Source of the DNA: a virus | Strand: one strand, 5' to 3' | Virus record (IMG/VR): IMGVR_UViG_3300046715_000106 | Location: 1-52,704 of that record | DNA: 52,704 nt | Shown here: positions 1 through 5,626 of the stretch, piece after piece | How the letters are laid out: each line of letters starts with the position of its first letter | Numbering within the stretch: the stretch's first letter is position 1 | Notes under the pieces: model-generated | Seen by the model: only the letters and a program-made list of their open reading frames with translations | Told to the model about the DNA's origin: nothing | Database searches by the model: none | Made by a program: the position numbers and the translations under genes

Positions 1-142
1 ACGCGAAGCCGCAGAGGCCGACCCTCCCGCGAGGCAGGGCCACGTCACGTACATGGCCGGCGTGAACCTCGTCGAGGCGGCCCTCGTCAAGGAGGGGCTG
101 CTGTACAAGCGGTACGCCGGGGACGGCTCGTTCGGCTCGGCG
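1..142. repeat. Terminal repeat, left copy
   Basis: Bases 1-142 recur at 52563-52704 with a single difference (C at 127, T at 52689; synonymous GGC/GGT glycine). The repeat lies inside the endolysin reading frame, which continues in frame across the join. This is what a circular or circularly permuted genome looks like when opened at an arbitrary point; it is unlikely to be the physical packaging end. Confidence 0.9.
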
Positions 143-268
143 ACCCGGGATGCGTACGCGAAGTGGCAGCGCCACCTCGGCTACTCGGGCAGCGCCGCCG
201 ACGGCATCCCCGGCATGACCTCCCTCAAGAAGCTCGGGGCCCGTCACGGCTTCGACGTCATCGCCTGA
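1..268 (+). CDS. Endolysin, C-terminal part (continues from 51910)
   Basis: This is the 3' end of the lysin gene whose start lies at 51910. The frame entering at base 2 (CGC) is open to TGA at 266-268. Joined over the 142-base repeat, the protein is 306 residues, and this part carries its C-terminal peptidoglycan-binding-like domain (about residues 235-300), with the GDGSFGSATRDAY and DGIPGMTSLKKLG patterns of the PG_binding_1 fold. An internal ATG at 53 could be mistaken for a start, but the upstream frame has no stop and encodes the rest of the lysin. It is followed after 17 bases by the holin-like gene, so catalytic and membrane lysis functions are adjacent. Confidence 0.9.
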   Translation, partial: REAAEADPPARQGHVTYMAGVNLVEAALVKEGLLYKRYAGDGSFGSATRDAYAKWQRHLGYSGSAADGIPGMTSLKKLGARHGFDVIA

Positions 269-285
269 TCTGGAAGGACTGGCCC

Positions 286-489
286 ATGAAACTCTCGAAG
301 ATGTGGAAGGCGGTCGTCGGCGGCTTGGCCGCAGGCACCGCGGCCGCAGCCACCGCAATGCAGGACGGCACGCTGACGACCGGCGAAGGCGTCACCGTCG
401 CGCTCGCCATCCTCGGCGCCTACGGCGTCACGTGGGCTGTACCGAACCGGCAGGCAGACCCGAAGCACGCCGCCCCGTCTGGTCAGTAG
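286..489 (+). CDS. Holin-like small membrane protein
   Basis: Encodes 67 residues. The ATG at 286 is preceded by GGAAGGA, which favours it over an upstream in-frame start inside the lysin gene. There are two hydrophobic stretches (about residues 8-22, Ala/Gly-rich, and 35-50), separated by the TAMQDGTLTTGEGV loop, and a short polar tail. Size, two membrane segments and position directly after the endolysin fit a class II type holin that permeabilises the cytoplasmic membrane at the end of the lytic cycle. The holin role is inferred from context; holin families are too divergent to assign by sequence alone. Confidence 0.75.
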   Translation: MKLSKMWKAVVGGLAAGTAAAATAMQDGTLTTGEGVTVALAILGAYGVTWAVPNRQADPKHAAPSGQ

Positions 490-499
490 GGAGCCCTGA

Positions 500-760
500 T
501 TGGACGCCACCGCCCTTGGCGCGGTCCTCGCCTGCGTGGGCGTGCTGTCCGGCTCGGTGGTGGCGTACATCGGGAAGCGCGGCGAGAACGCCAACTCGCT
601 GACGGACCAAGTCCAAGAGGAACGCGACGGACTGGTGAGGCGCCTCGCCGAGAAGGACGCACAGATCTCGGCGTTGGAGCAACAGCGGCACGACTACCTC
701 GTCAGGATCACGCAGCTTGAGATAGAAAACATTCGACTCGGAGGAACCCCGACCCCATGA
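500..760 (+). CDS. Membrane-anchored coiled-coil protein of the lysis cassette
   Basis: Encodes 86 residues from a TTG start with GGGAGCC upstream. The N-terminus (residues 4-24) is one hydrophobic helix, followed by a charged, heptad-like stretch (about 28-75, with NSLTDQVQEERDGL) typical of a short coiled coil. It lies between the holin-like gene and the collagen-like gene and overlaps the latter by ATGA. The arrangement suggests an accessory lysis membrane protein (a second holin or holin regulator). No catalytic motif is visible and the exact role is unknown. Confidence 0.7.
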   Translation: MDATALGAVLACVGVLSGSVVAYIGKRGENANSLTDQVQEERDGLVRRLAEKDAQISALEQQRHDYLVRITQLEIENIRLGGTPTP

Positions 761-1419
761 CCCGGACAGAGCGCACGATCGTCCTGCACTGGCGCGGCCT
801 CGTCGTGGCGTGCGCGATCGTCGCTCTGTTCGGGATCGCGTGGGCGACGTGGCACCGCATCGACGCCTCGGACCGCAGCTATGCGGCGGCCGCGGCTGAG
901 GCGAACAAGCGTGGCGACGCGGTCAGCACGCTCGCCGGGGACGTGCGAGCCCTACGTCAGCAGGTGCAGGACTCGGGTAAGACCCCGGTGGCCCCGGACC
1001 CGACGAAGGCCGTCGACAATCTGCCCGCCCGCGCTGAGGTTCCGGTGCCGATCCCGGGCCCGAAGGGCGAGCCGGGGTCGCCCGGCCCGTCTGGGTCGCC
1101 GGGGAAGTCGGGTGCGGCGGGGTCCGCGGGGAGTCCCGGAGCGGTCGGCCCGACCGGGCCAGCTGGTCCCGGCGGTCCTGCTGGCCCGCAGGGTGAGCAG
1201 GGTCCGGCTGGACCCGCAGGGCAGGACGGCACGGACGGTACCGACGGCAGGGACGGGCAGGATGGGCAGACCTGCCCGGACGGCTACAGTCTCCAGGCCC
1301 CGTCGTATGACCCGGATGCGCTGGTGTGCCGCCGGAATGGGGCGCCGGACCCGGGCGGCAGTGAGACGCCGACACCACAGGCGGCCGGACTGGACCCAAC
1401 TCGCCGGATCTACGCCTAA
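757..1419 (+). CDS. Membrane-anchored collagen-like protein
   Basis: Encodes 220 residues; the ATG overlaps the preceding stop (ATGA). Residues about 10-32 form one transmembrane helix, then a short coiled coil (about 40-70), then about 25 Gly-X-Y triplets (roughly residues 98-172, e.g. GPKGEPGSPGPSGSPG) and a C-terminal patch with two Cys (CPDGYSLQAPSYDPDALVC). Collagen-like triplets in phages usually form trimeric fibres on virions; the N-terminal membrane anchor and the position in the lysis cassette are less usual and suggest a cell-envelope role in the infected cell or lysogen. The gene ends four bases inside the convergent gene 1416-1595. Confidence 0.8.
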   Translation: MTRTERTIVLHWRGLVVACAIVALFGIAWATWHRIDASDRSYAAAAAEANKRGDAVSTLAGDVRALRQQVQDSGKTPVAPDPTKAVDNLPARAEVPVPIPGPKGEPGSPGPSGSPGKSGAAGSAGSPGAVGPTGPAGPGGPAGPQGEQGPAGPAGQDGTDGTDGRDGQDGQTCPDGYSLQAPSYDPDALVCRRNGAPDPGGSETPTPQAAGLDPTRRIYA

Positions 1420-1595
1420 GCCGCTTCGACGACCTCAGCACGGACAGCGGCCGCCCACTCCACCAACAGGCGTTCGTACGCCGCCCGTTCCTTCGCTGTC
1501 AGCTGCGTCCCCGCGCGCGGCCACAGGGCGCGGATGTCCCCGTTCACGACCGCGGCAGGCCGCACGCGGCCCGGGGCCAGGGGGTTGGGGGACAT
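1416..1595 (-). CDS. Small hypothetical protein
   Basis: Encodes 59 residues from ATG at 1595 (a TTG two codons upstream is possible). The sequence includes GDIRALWPRAGTQLTAKERA followed by an amphipathic Arg/Ala/Glu helix. It is convergent with the collagen-like gene, overlapping its stop, and divergent from the XRE regulator at 1695. Small proteins of this look sit beside regulators in actinobacterial genomes, but I do not recognise a named family. The coding call rests on the fit of the frame into the gap and on composition, so it is moderate. Confidence 0.5.
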   Translation of the reverse strand: MSPNPLAPGRVRPAAVVNGDIRALWPRAGTQLTAKERAAYERLLVEWAAAVRAEVVEAA

Positions 1596-1647
1596 GCGCA
1601 AAGTCTACGAGCCTGGCACGACAACCACGAGGCCCCCGCACACGTCA

Positions 1648-1687
1648 CCCGCCAGCAGTACCGTAGAAAGACAAACCTTCTGGCGGG
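1648..1687. promoter_or_regulatory. Inverted repeat before the XRE gene
   Basis: CCCGCCAG (1648-1655) and CTGGCGGG (1680-1687) form perfect 8-base arms around a comparatively AT-rich centre that contains TAGAAA, a plausible -10 element. The right arm runs into the GGCGGGGG ribosome binding site of the gene starting at 1695. It could be an autoregulatory operator or a 5' leader hairpin that occludes the ribosome binding site. Confidence 0.4.
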
Positions 1688-1694
1688 GGTACAC

Positions 1695-2900
1695 ATGAAC
1701 ACTTCCATCGGCGACCGCATCCGCAGCTTGCGCGAGTTCCGCGATCTCACCCAAGAGGAACTTGCCGCGCGGGCCGGCGTCCACGTCGACACCATCCGGA
1801 AGCTCGAGCAGGGCACACGCCAGTCCGCGCGCATCAACACCCTCCGCGCGCTCGCACGCGCTCTCGATGTGCAGCTCGAGCGTCTGGTAGGACAGCCCAC
1901 TGTGACGCAGCAACTCTCCGACGACGGCGGCCTCCTCGCTCTGCGCGACGCAATCCAGGACGTCAGCGCCCTGCCTGGAGTCCTCGAGGAGGACGACCTT
2001 GAGGACCCGCCGGGCGAGCAGGCGTGGGCCGACAGCGTGAAGGCCGCGACCACCATGTATTGGCGCGGCGACTACACGCGGCTGTCCGGCGCGCTGCCGC
2101 TGCTCCTGCGCGACGGGCGCGCGGTGGCCCGGGAGACCCCAACGGAGCTGGTGTGGCGGCGCCTCGCTCTCGCCTACCAGCTTGCCGCTTGCCTGGCGAC
2201 GCAGGCCGGGCACAGCGATTGGGCGTTCGCCGCGGTGGAGAAGCAGCTCGCCGCCGCGGCTCGAGCTTCCGACCCTCTGACGGAGGGAATGGGAGTGTCC
2301 ACGCTGTCGTGGGTGCTGCTGCGGCAGGGGCGTTGGGAGCAGGCGCAGACGGTCGCTGAGCGGAAAGCCGACGCGCTCGAGCCCAGCTTCCGCAAGTCCA
2401 CGCCGACACAGCTCGCCGTGTACGGGAACCTCCTCATCGCCGCGGCGACGCCGGCCGCGCGCCGGGACCAGCGTGACGACGCCATGCAGCTGCTGACGGC
2501 CGCCGAGGCGGCAGCGATCCGCTCCGGGCCGGTCCGCGCGTACGGGAGCGCATTCTCGGTGGTCGACGTCCGCACCCAGAAGGTGAACATTGCGCTGGCG
2601 GGCAACGACAACCGGCCCGCAGATGCGCTCAGGTTCTCGAACGACGTGGCCGTCGCCGACATCTCCCGTCCGGTGCACTCTGCCGCGTACCGGGTGGATG
2701 TCGCGCAGGCGCGCTATCAGACGGGTGACTGCGGCGGGGCTCTCGAGACGCTCCTCGAGGTGGAGGAGGAGCAGCCGGAATGGATCCGTTTCCAGACGCT
2801 GGCTGCGGCGACGGTGCGGGAGATGCTCGAATCGGAGCGCCGCCGCAATACGCCGTTGCGGGGTCTCGCGGCGCGTCTTGGGGTGGACCCGACTTTGTGA
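1695..2900 (+). CDS. XRE-family regulator with C-terminal helical repeat region
   Basis: Encodes 401 residues from ATG with GGCGGGGG upstream. Residues about 5-60 are a clear XRE/lambda-repressor HTH (IRSLREFRDLTQEELAARAG, then HVDTIRKLEQG). The rest (about 100-390) is alpha-helical, rich in Ala/Leu/Trp, with TPR-like spacing. This architecture is common in Streptomyces chromosomal regulators that sense peptides or protein partners. In this phage it stands alone next to the lysis genes and is followed by small proteins of host type, so it may be a lysogenic-conversion regulator rather than the immunity repressor. The antisense strand also has a long open frame, which I treat as a GC-codon artefact. 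Confidence 0.85.
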   Translation: MNTSIGDRIRSLREFRDLTQEELAARAGVHVDTIRKLEQGTRQSARINTLRALARALDVQLERLVGQPTVTQQLSDDGGLLALRDAIQDVSALPGVLEEDDLEDPPGEQAWADSVKAATTMYWRGDYTRLSGALPLLLRDGRAVARETPTELVWRRLALAYQLAACLATQAGHSDWAFAAVEKQLAAAARASDPLTEGMGVSTLSWVLLRQGRWEQAQTVAERKADALEPSFRKSTPTQLAVYGNLLIAAATPAARRDQRDDAMQLLTAAEAAAIRSGPVRAYGSAFSVVDVRTQKVNIALAGNDNRPADALRFSNDVAVADISRPVHSAAYRVDVAQARYQTGDCGGALETLLEVEEEQPEWIRFQTLAAATVREMLESERRRNTPLRGLAARLGVDPTL

Positions 2901-2905
2901 GCGGG

Positions 2906-2922
2906 TAGGACAACACGTCCTA
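2906..2922. promoter_or_regulatory. TAGGAC-N5-GTCCTA inverted repeat
   Basis: A perfect 6+5+6 inverted repeat lies six bases after the stop of the XRE regulator and upstream of the small gene at 3072. It is too short to be a convincing terminator and has the size of a dimeric regulator's operator, possibly for the regulator just upstream. The rest of the 2901-3071 gap also has a TTGACG hexamer (about 2937) but no clear -10 partner. Confidence 0.35.
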
Positions 2923-3071
2923 GTGCGGGGAGAATTGACGGTGCGACTGGTGGCTTCTGTCACTGGGCTGTGACGACACGCTTCCATAGCGTGATCCTCG
3001 TCACGCGGTGCCGCCCCATGCCCCCGCCAGAGGTCGGGGCGGCGCCGCAACCCGCAGCCCAGGGAGCGATC

Positions 3072-3293
3072 GTGAGCGCCAGCGTCAGAAGCATCCGGAC
3101 GACTATGGACGAGCCGGCGCGTCTGGCCCTGCCCCTGGAACCCCCCGCCCCAAAGCCCGGATGCGGCGTGTGCGCGGCCCTCGGCCGCCAGCGCGCCGAG
3201 GCCGAAGCCACTGGCGACATGTCCAAGGCCTCGGACTGCAACGTCGAGATCCGCAACCACCCGCACCCCACGCGCCGCGGCGGCACGTCATGA
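3072..3293 (+). CDS. Small hypothetical protein
   Basis: Encodes 73 residues from GTG at 3072, with AGGGAGCG upstream; a longer frame opens further upstream without a matching ribosome binding site. It contains CGVCAALGRQRAEAEATGDMS, a Cys pair before a helix, and a His-rich tail. The stop overlaps the next start (ATG 3290), which implies translational coupling. Actinobacterial chromosomes carry similar small proteins beside XRE regulators, so this looks like host-derived cargo. Function unknown. Confidence 0.6.
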   Translation: MSASVRSIRTTMDEPARLALPLEPPAPKPGCGVCAALGRQRAEAEATGDMSKASDCNVEIRNHPHPTRRGGTS

Positions 3294-3499
3294 CCGGCGC
3301 CCGGTGGGAGTGGCAGGACTCTGGCAGCTCATCCGGCCACCTGCAGCGGGTCGCCGACAGCGGCACGTTCAACCGCGTGCAGGCCGCATACCGCGCCTAC
3401 CTCGACCACTCGACCGCATGCGTCGGCTGCGAGCACGGAGAGATCCGCTGCCCCACGGCGGCCGAGCTGTGGGCCGTGTATCAGGCTGCCCGCTCATAG
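3290..3499 (+). CDS. Small hypothetical protein with Cys pair
   Basis: Encodes 69 residues; the ATG overlaps the preceding TGA. The sequence contains FNRVQAAYRAYLDHSTACVGC followed by a third Cys (IRCP), so a small metal-binding knuckle (C-x2-C ... C) is possible. It is the second gene of the mini-operon after the XRE regulator and is closed by a strong hairpin at 3503. No function can be assigned. Confidence 0.6.
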   Translation: MTGARWEWQDSGSSSGHLQRVADSGTFNRVQAAYRAYLDHSTACVGCEHGEIRCPTAAELWAVYQAARS

Positions 3500-3502
3500 A
3501 CC

Positions 3503-3549
3503 CCCGCCCCGGCTCCCCAACCCTGGACAGGTCGAGCAGCCGGGGCGGG
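3503..3549. terminator. Hairpin terminator or attenuator
   Basis: CCCGCCCCGGCT (3503-3514) is perfectly complementary to AGCCGGGGCGGG (3538-3549) around a 23-base loop. It lies directly after the stop at 3499 and before the gene at 3591. There is no U-tract, as is usual for actinobacterial intrinsic terminators. Confidence 0.6.
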
Positions 3550-3590
3550 CCGCAAGTGCACTGCTCCACCACATCCGCAGAGGAGTGAGC

Positions 3591-4064
3591 ATGACTGCAC
3601 CTGTCATCACTGCCGTGCAGGCCAGGACACTGGCCGACCCGGCGTTCTTCACGCGGCTCAGCCGCCGCGTCGCCACCGTCCACGGCCTGGACCAGGAGGA
3701 GGCCGAGGGCATCGCCGATCAGACGCTGGCCTATCTCGCCACGGCGGCTCAGAAGCCGGCCGGGACGGGAACGCTGAGCCCCAGCCCGACTGTGGACCTC
3801 GGCCTGCACTGCTTCCTGGAGTACACCGCAGAGTACGACAGCTTCTTCCGGGCCCATGGCTGGCCGAAGGTCCACCACCACCCGTGGGACAACCCGAGCA
3901 AGACGTACGAGAGTTCCGCGGTGGTGATCCCGCGCACCGTCGCGGCGATCCGTGCGGCCGGGTACACGGTGGCGCCGGCGCTGTGGGACGCGGACCGCGT
4001 CGACTGCTCCGACGACAGCGACGGCCAGGAGGGCGACCCGCCGCCGTGCGGTGACCACGGCTGA
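3591..4064 (+). CDS. Glycine-rich-domain-protein-like (GRDP-like) hypothetical protein
   Basis: Encodes 157 residues; the ATG at 3591 is preceded by AGAGGAG (GTG at 3585 is an alternative). The core has VDLGLHCFLEYTAEYDSFFR and a HHHPW cluster, which recalls a small actinobacterial family with a conserved LGxHxFxxYTxEY signature. The N-terminus (about residues 15-55) is helical, and the C-terminus has an acidic, Cys-containing tail. It is flanked by hairpins on both sides, so it is probably expressed independently. The family resemblance is recalled, not searched, and its biochemical function is unknown. Confidence 0.55.
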   Translation: MTAPVITAVQARTLADPAFFTRLSRRVATVHGLDQEEAEGIADQTLAYLATAAQKPAGTGTLSPSPTVDLGLHCFLEYTAEYDSFFRAHGWPKVHHHPWDNPSKTYESSAVVIPRTVAAIRAAGYTVAPALWDADRVDCSDDSDGQEGDPPPCGDHG

Positions 4065-4079
4065 CCAGAACAGGTAGGT

Positions 4080-4118
4080 GGTGTGGGCCCGCACCGGTAC
4101 GGTGGCCGGGCCCACACC
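4080..4118. terminator. Hairpin between 3591-4064 and 4143-4595
   Basis: GGTGTGGGCCCG (4080-4091) pairs perfectly with CGGGCCCACACC (4107-4118) around a 15-base loop. It can act as a terminator for the upstream gene or a leader structure for the gene starting at 4143. Confidence 0.55.
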
Positions 4119-4142
4119 CTCACGCACGAGAGAGGCACACGA

Positions 4143-4595
4143 ATGGCGAAGAACACGTCGGGGATCGGCCGGGTCACGATCTTCCCGTTCATCCACGACT
4201 GGGAAACCGGCTCCCGCTGCGCCCTCGCCTACACCACCACCGACGGCGGAACGACCGCCGTGATGGGTGTGATCCCTGTCGAAGGCAACGTGCACGAGCC
4301 GGGTGACCTGTTCGCCATGGCCGGACGGCACGGGTTCATCGGGGAGTGGAAGGGCAGCCACGAGCAGCGCTGCGGCGCGTGGCTCGCTTGTACCGGCGCG
4401 GGCTCTCGGACGGTGCAGAAGGCAGGCACGATCGACGTGCCCGACGCTGGGTGGGCGCTGGACATGGCGCGGGCCGCCGACCTCGAAGGCGCCTACTACG
4501 GGCACCTGCGGGTCGCTGCCGGCCGGATCACACTCGACGACCCGGCGTTGATGGAGCGGGCTCGCGCTCTAGTGCCCCTGCCGGTGGCCGTGTAG
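4143..4595 (+). CDS. Hypothetical protein
   Basis: Encodes 150 residues from ATG at 4143, preceded by GAGAGAGG. The protein is compact and mixed alpha/beta, with Trp- and Gly-rich strands (FIHDWETGSRCALAYTTTDG) and no membrane segment or recognisable catalytic motif. It is the last rightward gene before the convergent repressor-like gene at 4662 and shares a bidirectional terminator with it. I do not recognise the family. Its position among regulators and near attP suggests lysogenic cargo. Confidence 0.6.
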   Translation: MAKNTSGIGRVTIFPFIHDWETGSRCALAYTTTDGGTTAVMGVIPVEGNVHEPGDLFAMAGRHGFIGEWKGSHEQRCGAWLACTGAGSRTVQKAGTIDVPDAGWALDMARAADLEGAYYGHLRVAAGRITLDDPALMERARALVPLPVAV

Positions 4596-4605
4596 CCGAG
4601 GTGCT

Positions 4606-4647
4606 GGCCCCGTCTGTCCGCTTCCCCCGTGGCGGATGGGCGGGGCC
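4606..4647. terminator. Bidirectional terminator between convergent genes
   Basis: GGCCCCGTCTGTCCGC (4606-4621) pairs with GCGGATGGGCGGGGCC (4632-4647) with a few mismatches around a 10-base loop. It lies between the stops of 4143-4595 (+) and 4662-4895 (-). Confidence 0.65.
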
Positions 4648-4661
4648 TCTTGCGGCCCGCT

Positions 4662-4895
4662 TCAGCGCACGAGGTCGGCGAGCGGCACGTTGAGGGCGTC
4701 GGCGATGAGGAGCAGGTCTTCCAGGTTCGGGATGCGGGTGGCGTGCTCGTATCGGTGGACCGTTTTGTGGTCGCGGCCGATGCGGTCGCCGAGCTGGACC
4801 TGCGTGAGGTTCGCCTCCTCGCGCGCTGCGCGGACGCGCGCTCCGATGACCGCACGGCGGGCTGGAACCCAGGCAGGCAACGGATCGAGTGGCAC
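4662..4895 (-). CDS. Small XRE-family repressor
   Basis: Encodes 77 residues from GTG at 4895. Almost the whole protein is an XRE HTH: VRAAREEANLTQVQLGDRIG, HKTVHRYEHATRIP, then LEDLLLIADALNVPLADLV. There is no dimerisation or cleavage domain, so it is Cro/SinR-like in size. Its promoter (-35 TTTACC and -10 TATGAT on the minus strand, 4919-4946) has the -35 inside a perfect inverted repeat, which predicts autorepression. It lies between the accessory block and attP and may control that block or integration. Confidence 0.8.
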   Translation of the reverse strand: MPLDPLPAWVPARRAVIGARVRAAREEANLTQVQLGDRIGRDHKTVHRYEHATRIPNLEDLLLIADALNVPLADLVR

Positions 4896-4918
4896 CCGCC
4901 CACGCTTGCCGCACCATG

Positions 4919-4946
4919 ATCATAAGTCTTTACCTGACCGGGTAAA
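4919..4946 (-). promoter_or_regulatory. Promoter and operator of the 4662-4895 repressor
   Basis: Read leftward, TTTACC (4941-4946 complement) and TATGAT (4919-4924 complement) are 16 bases apart and match sigma70-type -35/-10 boxes. The -35 is one arm of TTTACC-TGACCG-GGTAAA (4929-4946), a perfect 6+6+6 inverted repeat. Binding of the encoded XRE protein there would block RNA polymerase. The site is strikingly AT-rich for this genome. Confidence 0.65.
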
Positions 4947-5087
4947 TTTAAGGATCTTGAACCGGGGAAACTGACCGATGCCGCACCATCGCACGTCAGA
5001 GTATGGACCGCGGCCGTGAAGCGGTCGCCGGGTGTACGCGTCTCCACCCGATCCGGCCGTTAGACGCTAAGACTCGGTCAAAGCGTC

Positions 5088-5117
5088 CCGCCCCGGAGGT
5101 GTTCACCTCCGGGGCGG
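5088..5117. terminator. Strong hairpin upstream of attP
   Basis: CCGCCCCGGAGGT and ACCTCCGGGGCGG form a perfect 13-base-pair stem with a GTTC loop. It lies in the 730-base gene-free interval 4896-5626. It probably insulates the attP region from rightward readthrough, or terminates host transcription after integration. Confidence 0.7.
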
Positions 5118-5133
5118 TCTACGTTGTACGTCA

Positions 5134-5168
5134 AGAGGCCCTCACCGACATATCCGGCGAGGGCCTCT
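5134..5168. terminator. Hairpin in attP interval
   Basis: AGAGGCCCTC (5134-5143) pairs with GAGGGCCTCT (5159-5168), with partial inner pairing. It is one of three hairpins in tandem (5088, 5134, 5365) on the left of the attP core. Confidence 0.6.
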
Positions 5169-5335
5169 CCCCGTGAGGCCGGCCTCCCCGCCGGACACCC
5201 ACAGGACGTGAGAGACGCGTCTCAGGCGCGCGTGGGGAGACGCGCCTGCCTCTCTCAGGGCAGCACTGTACGTGGTTGTTGAACATAGTCCAGCCCCTCA
5301 TTCGAGTGAACTGCACGACATGATCACGTGAGGGT

Positions 5336-5353
5336 GTGGCATCTATGTGGCAC
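5336..5353. repeat. Left GTGGCAT arm-type sites
   Basis: GTGGCAT at 5336-5342 and GTGGCAC at 5347-5353 are spaced exactly 11 bases apart. The same motif occurs three times, also with 11-base period, at 5592-5620 on the other side of the attP core. This is the pattern of arm-type binding sites for the N-terminal domain of a tyrosine integrase. Confidence 0.7.
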
Positions 5354-5364
5354 TCGATCATGGA

Positions 5365-5398
5365 AGAGGCCTCCCGTTCGAATGAACGAGAGGCCTCT
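5365..5398. terminator. Hairpin immediately left of attP core
   Basis: AGAGGCCTC (5365-5373) pairs with GAGGCCTCT (5390-5398), with an inner GTTC/GAAC stem. It ends 28 bases before the tRNA-derived attP core. It can serve as the terminator of leftward integrase transcripts that run through attP. Confidence 0.6.
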
Positions 5399-5425
5399 CA
5401 ACTCTCTGACCTGCTGTACAGGCAG

Positions 5426-5467
5426 TGCCCCCGGCAGGATTCGAACCTGCGACACCCGCTTTAGGAG
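5426..5467 (-). other. attP: attP core: 3' half of tRNA-Arg(CCU)
   Basis: Read on the minus strand, the segment gives a complete anticodon loop CTCCTAA (anticodon CCU), the 3' anticodon-stem strand AGCGG, variable loop GTGTC, T arm GCAGG-TTCGAAT-CCTGC, acceptor strand CGGGGGC and discriminator A. The 5' anticodon-stem strand and the rest of the tRNA are absent (pairing breaks down upstream of the loop). This is what attP looks like for an element that integrates into the 3' end of a host tRNA-Arg(CCU) gene and restores it. The neighbouring leftward tyrosine integrase supports this. Confidence 0.85.
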
Positions 5468-5490
5468 AGAACGTAAAGCGATCATGAGGC

Positions 5491-5583
5491 TCAGTGAGGC
5501 CGAATGGGGCTCAGTGAGTCTCGGACCATAGGGGCGTGACCTGCACAAACAAGAATCAGCGAGTCTCAGTGAGGATCAATGAG
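5491..5583. repeat. TCAGTGAG repeats right of attP core
   Basis: TCAGTGAG occurs at 5491-5498, 5511-5518 and 5566-5573, with variants TCAGCGAG at 5556-5563 and TCAATGAG at 5576-5583; the last three are spaced 10 bases apart, one helical turn. They lie between the attP core and the right GTGGCAT repeats, where excisionase or accessory architectural sites are found in lambda-like systems. This is a second motif class, distinct from the putative integrase arm sites. Confidence 0.6.
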
Positions 5584-5591
5584 GGGGTGTT

Positions 5592-5620
5592 GTGGCATCC
5601 ATGTGGCATCTGCGTGGCAT
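5592..5620. repeat. Right GTGGCAT arm-type sites
   Basis: GTGGCAT at 5592, 5603 and 5614, with a strict 11-base period. They immediately precede the 3' end of the integrase gene (stop at 5627 on the minus strand). Together with the left pair they frame the attP core. Confidence 0.7.
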
Positions 5621-5626
5621 CCAGCC

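Noticed and set aside
1605-3266. 553-residue antisense frame over the XRE regulator
   Set aside because: Arg/Gly-rich shadow with no motif; the forward strand has a clear HTH and a good start.
5426-5530. Complete tRNA gene
   Set aside because: Only the 3' half folds; the 5' anticodon strand, D arm and acceptor strand are missing.
5328-5531. Possible small gene with RIRTCDTRF peptide at attP
   Set aside because: This peptide is the familiar mistranslation of a reversed tRNA 3' end; the segment is the attP core.
5592-5620. CRISPR array
   Set aside because: Repeats are 7 bases with an 11-base period; no spacers of CRISPR size and no cas genes. The same applies to the GTAGCTAC cluster at 24143-24289.
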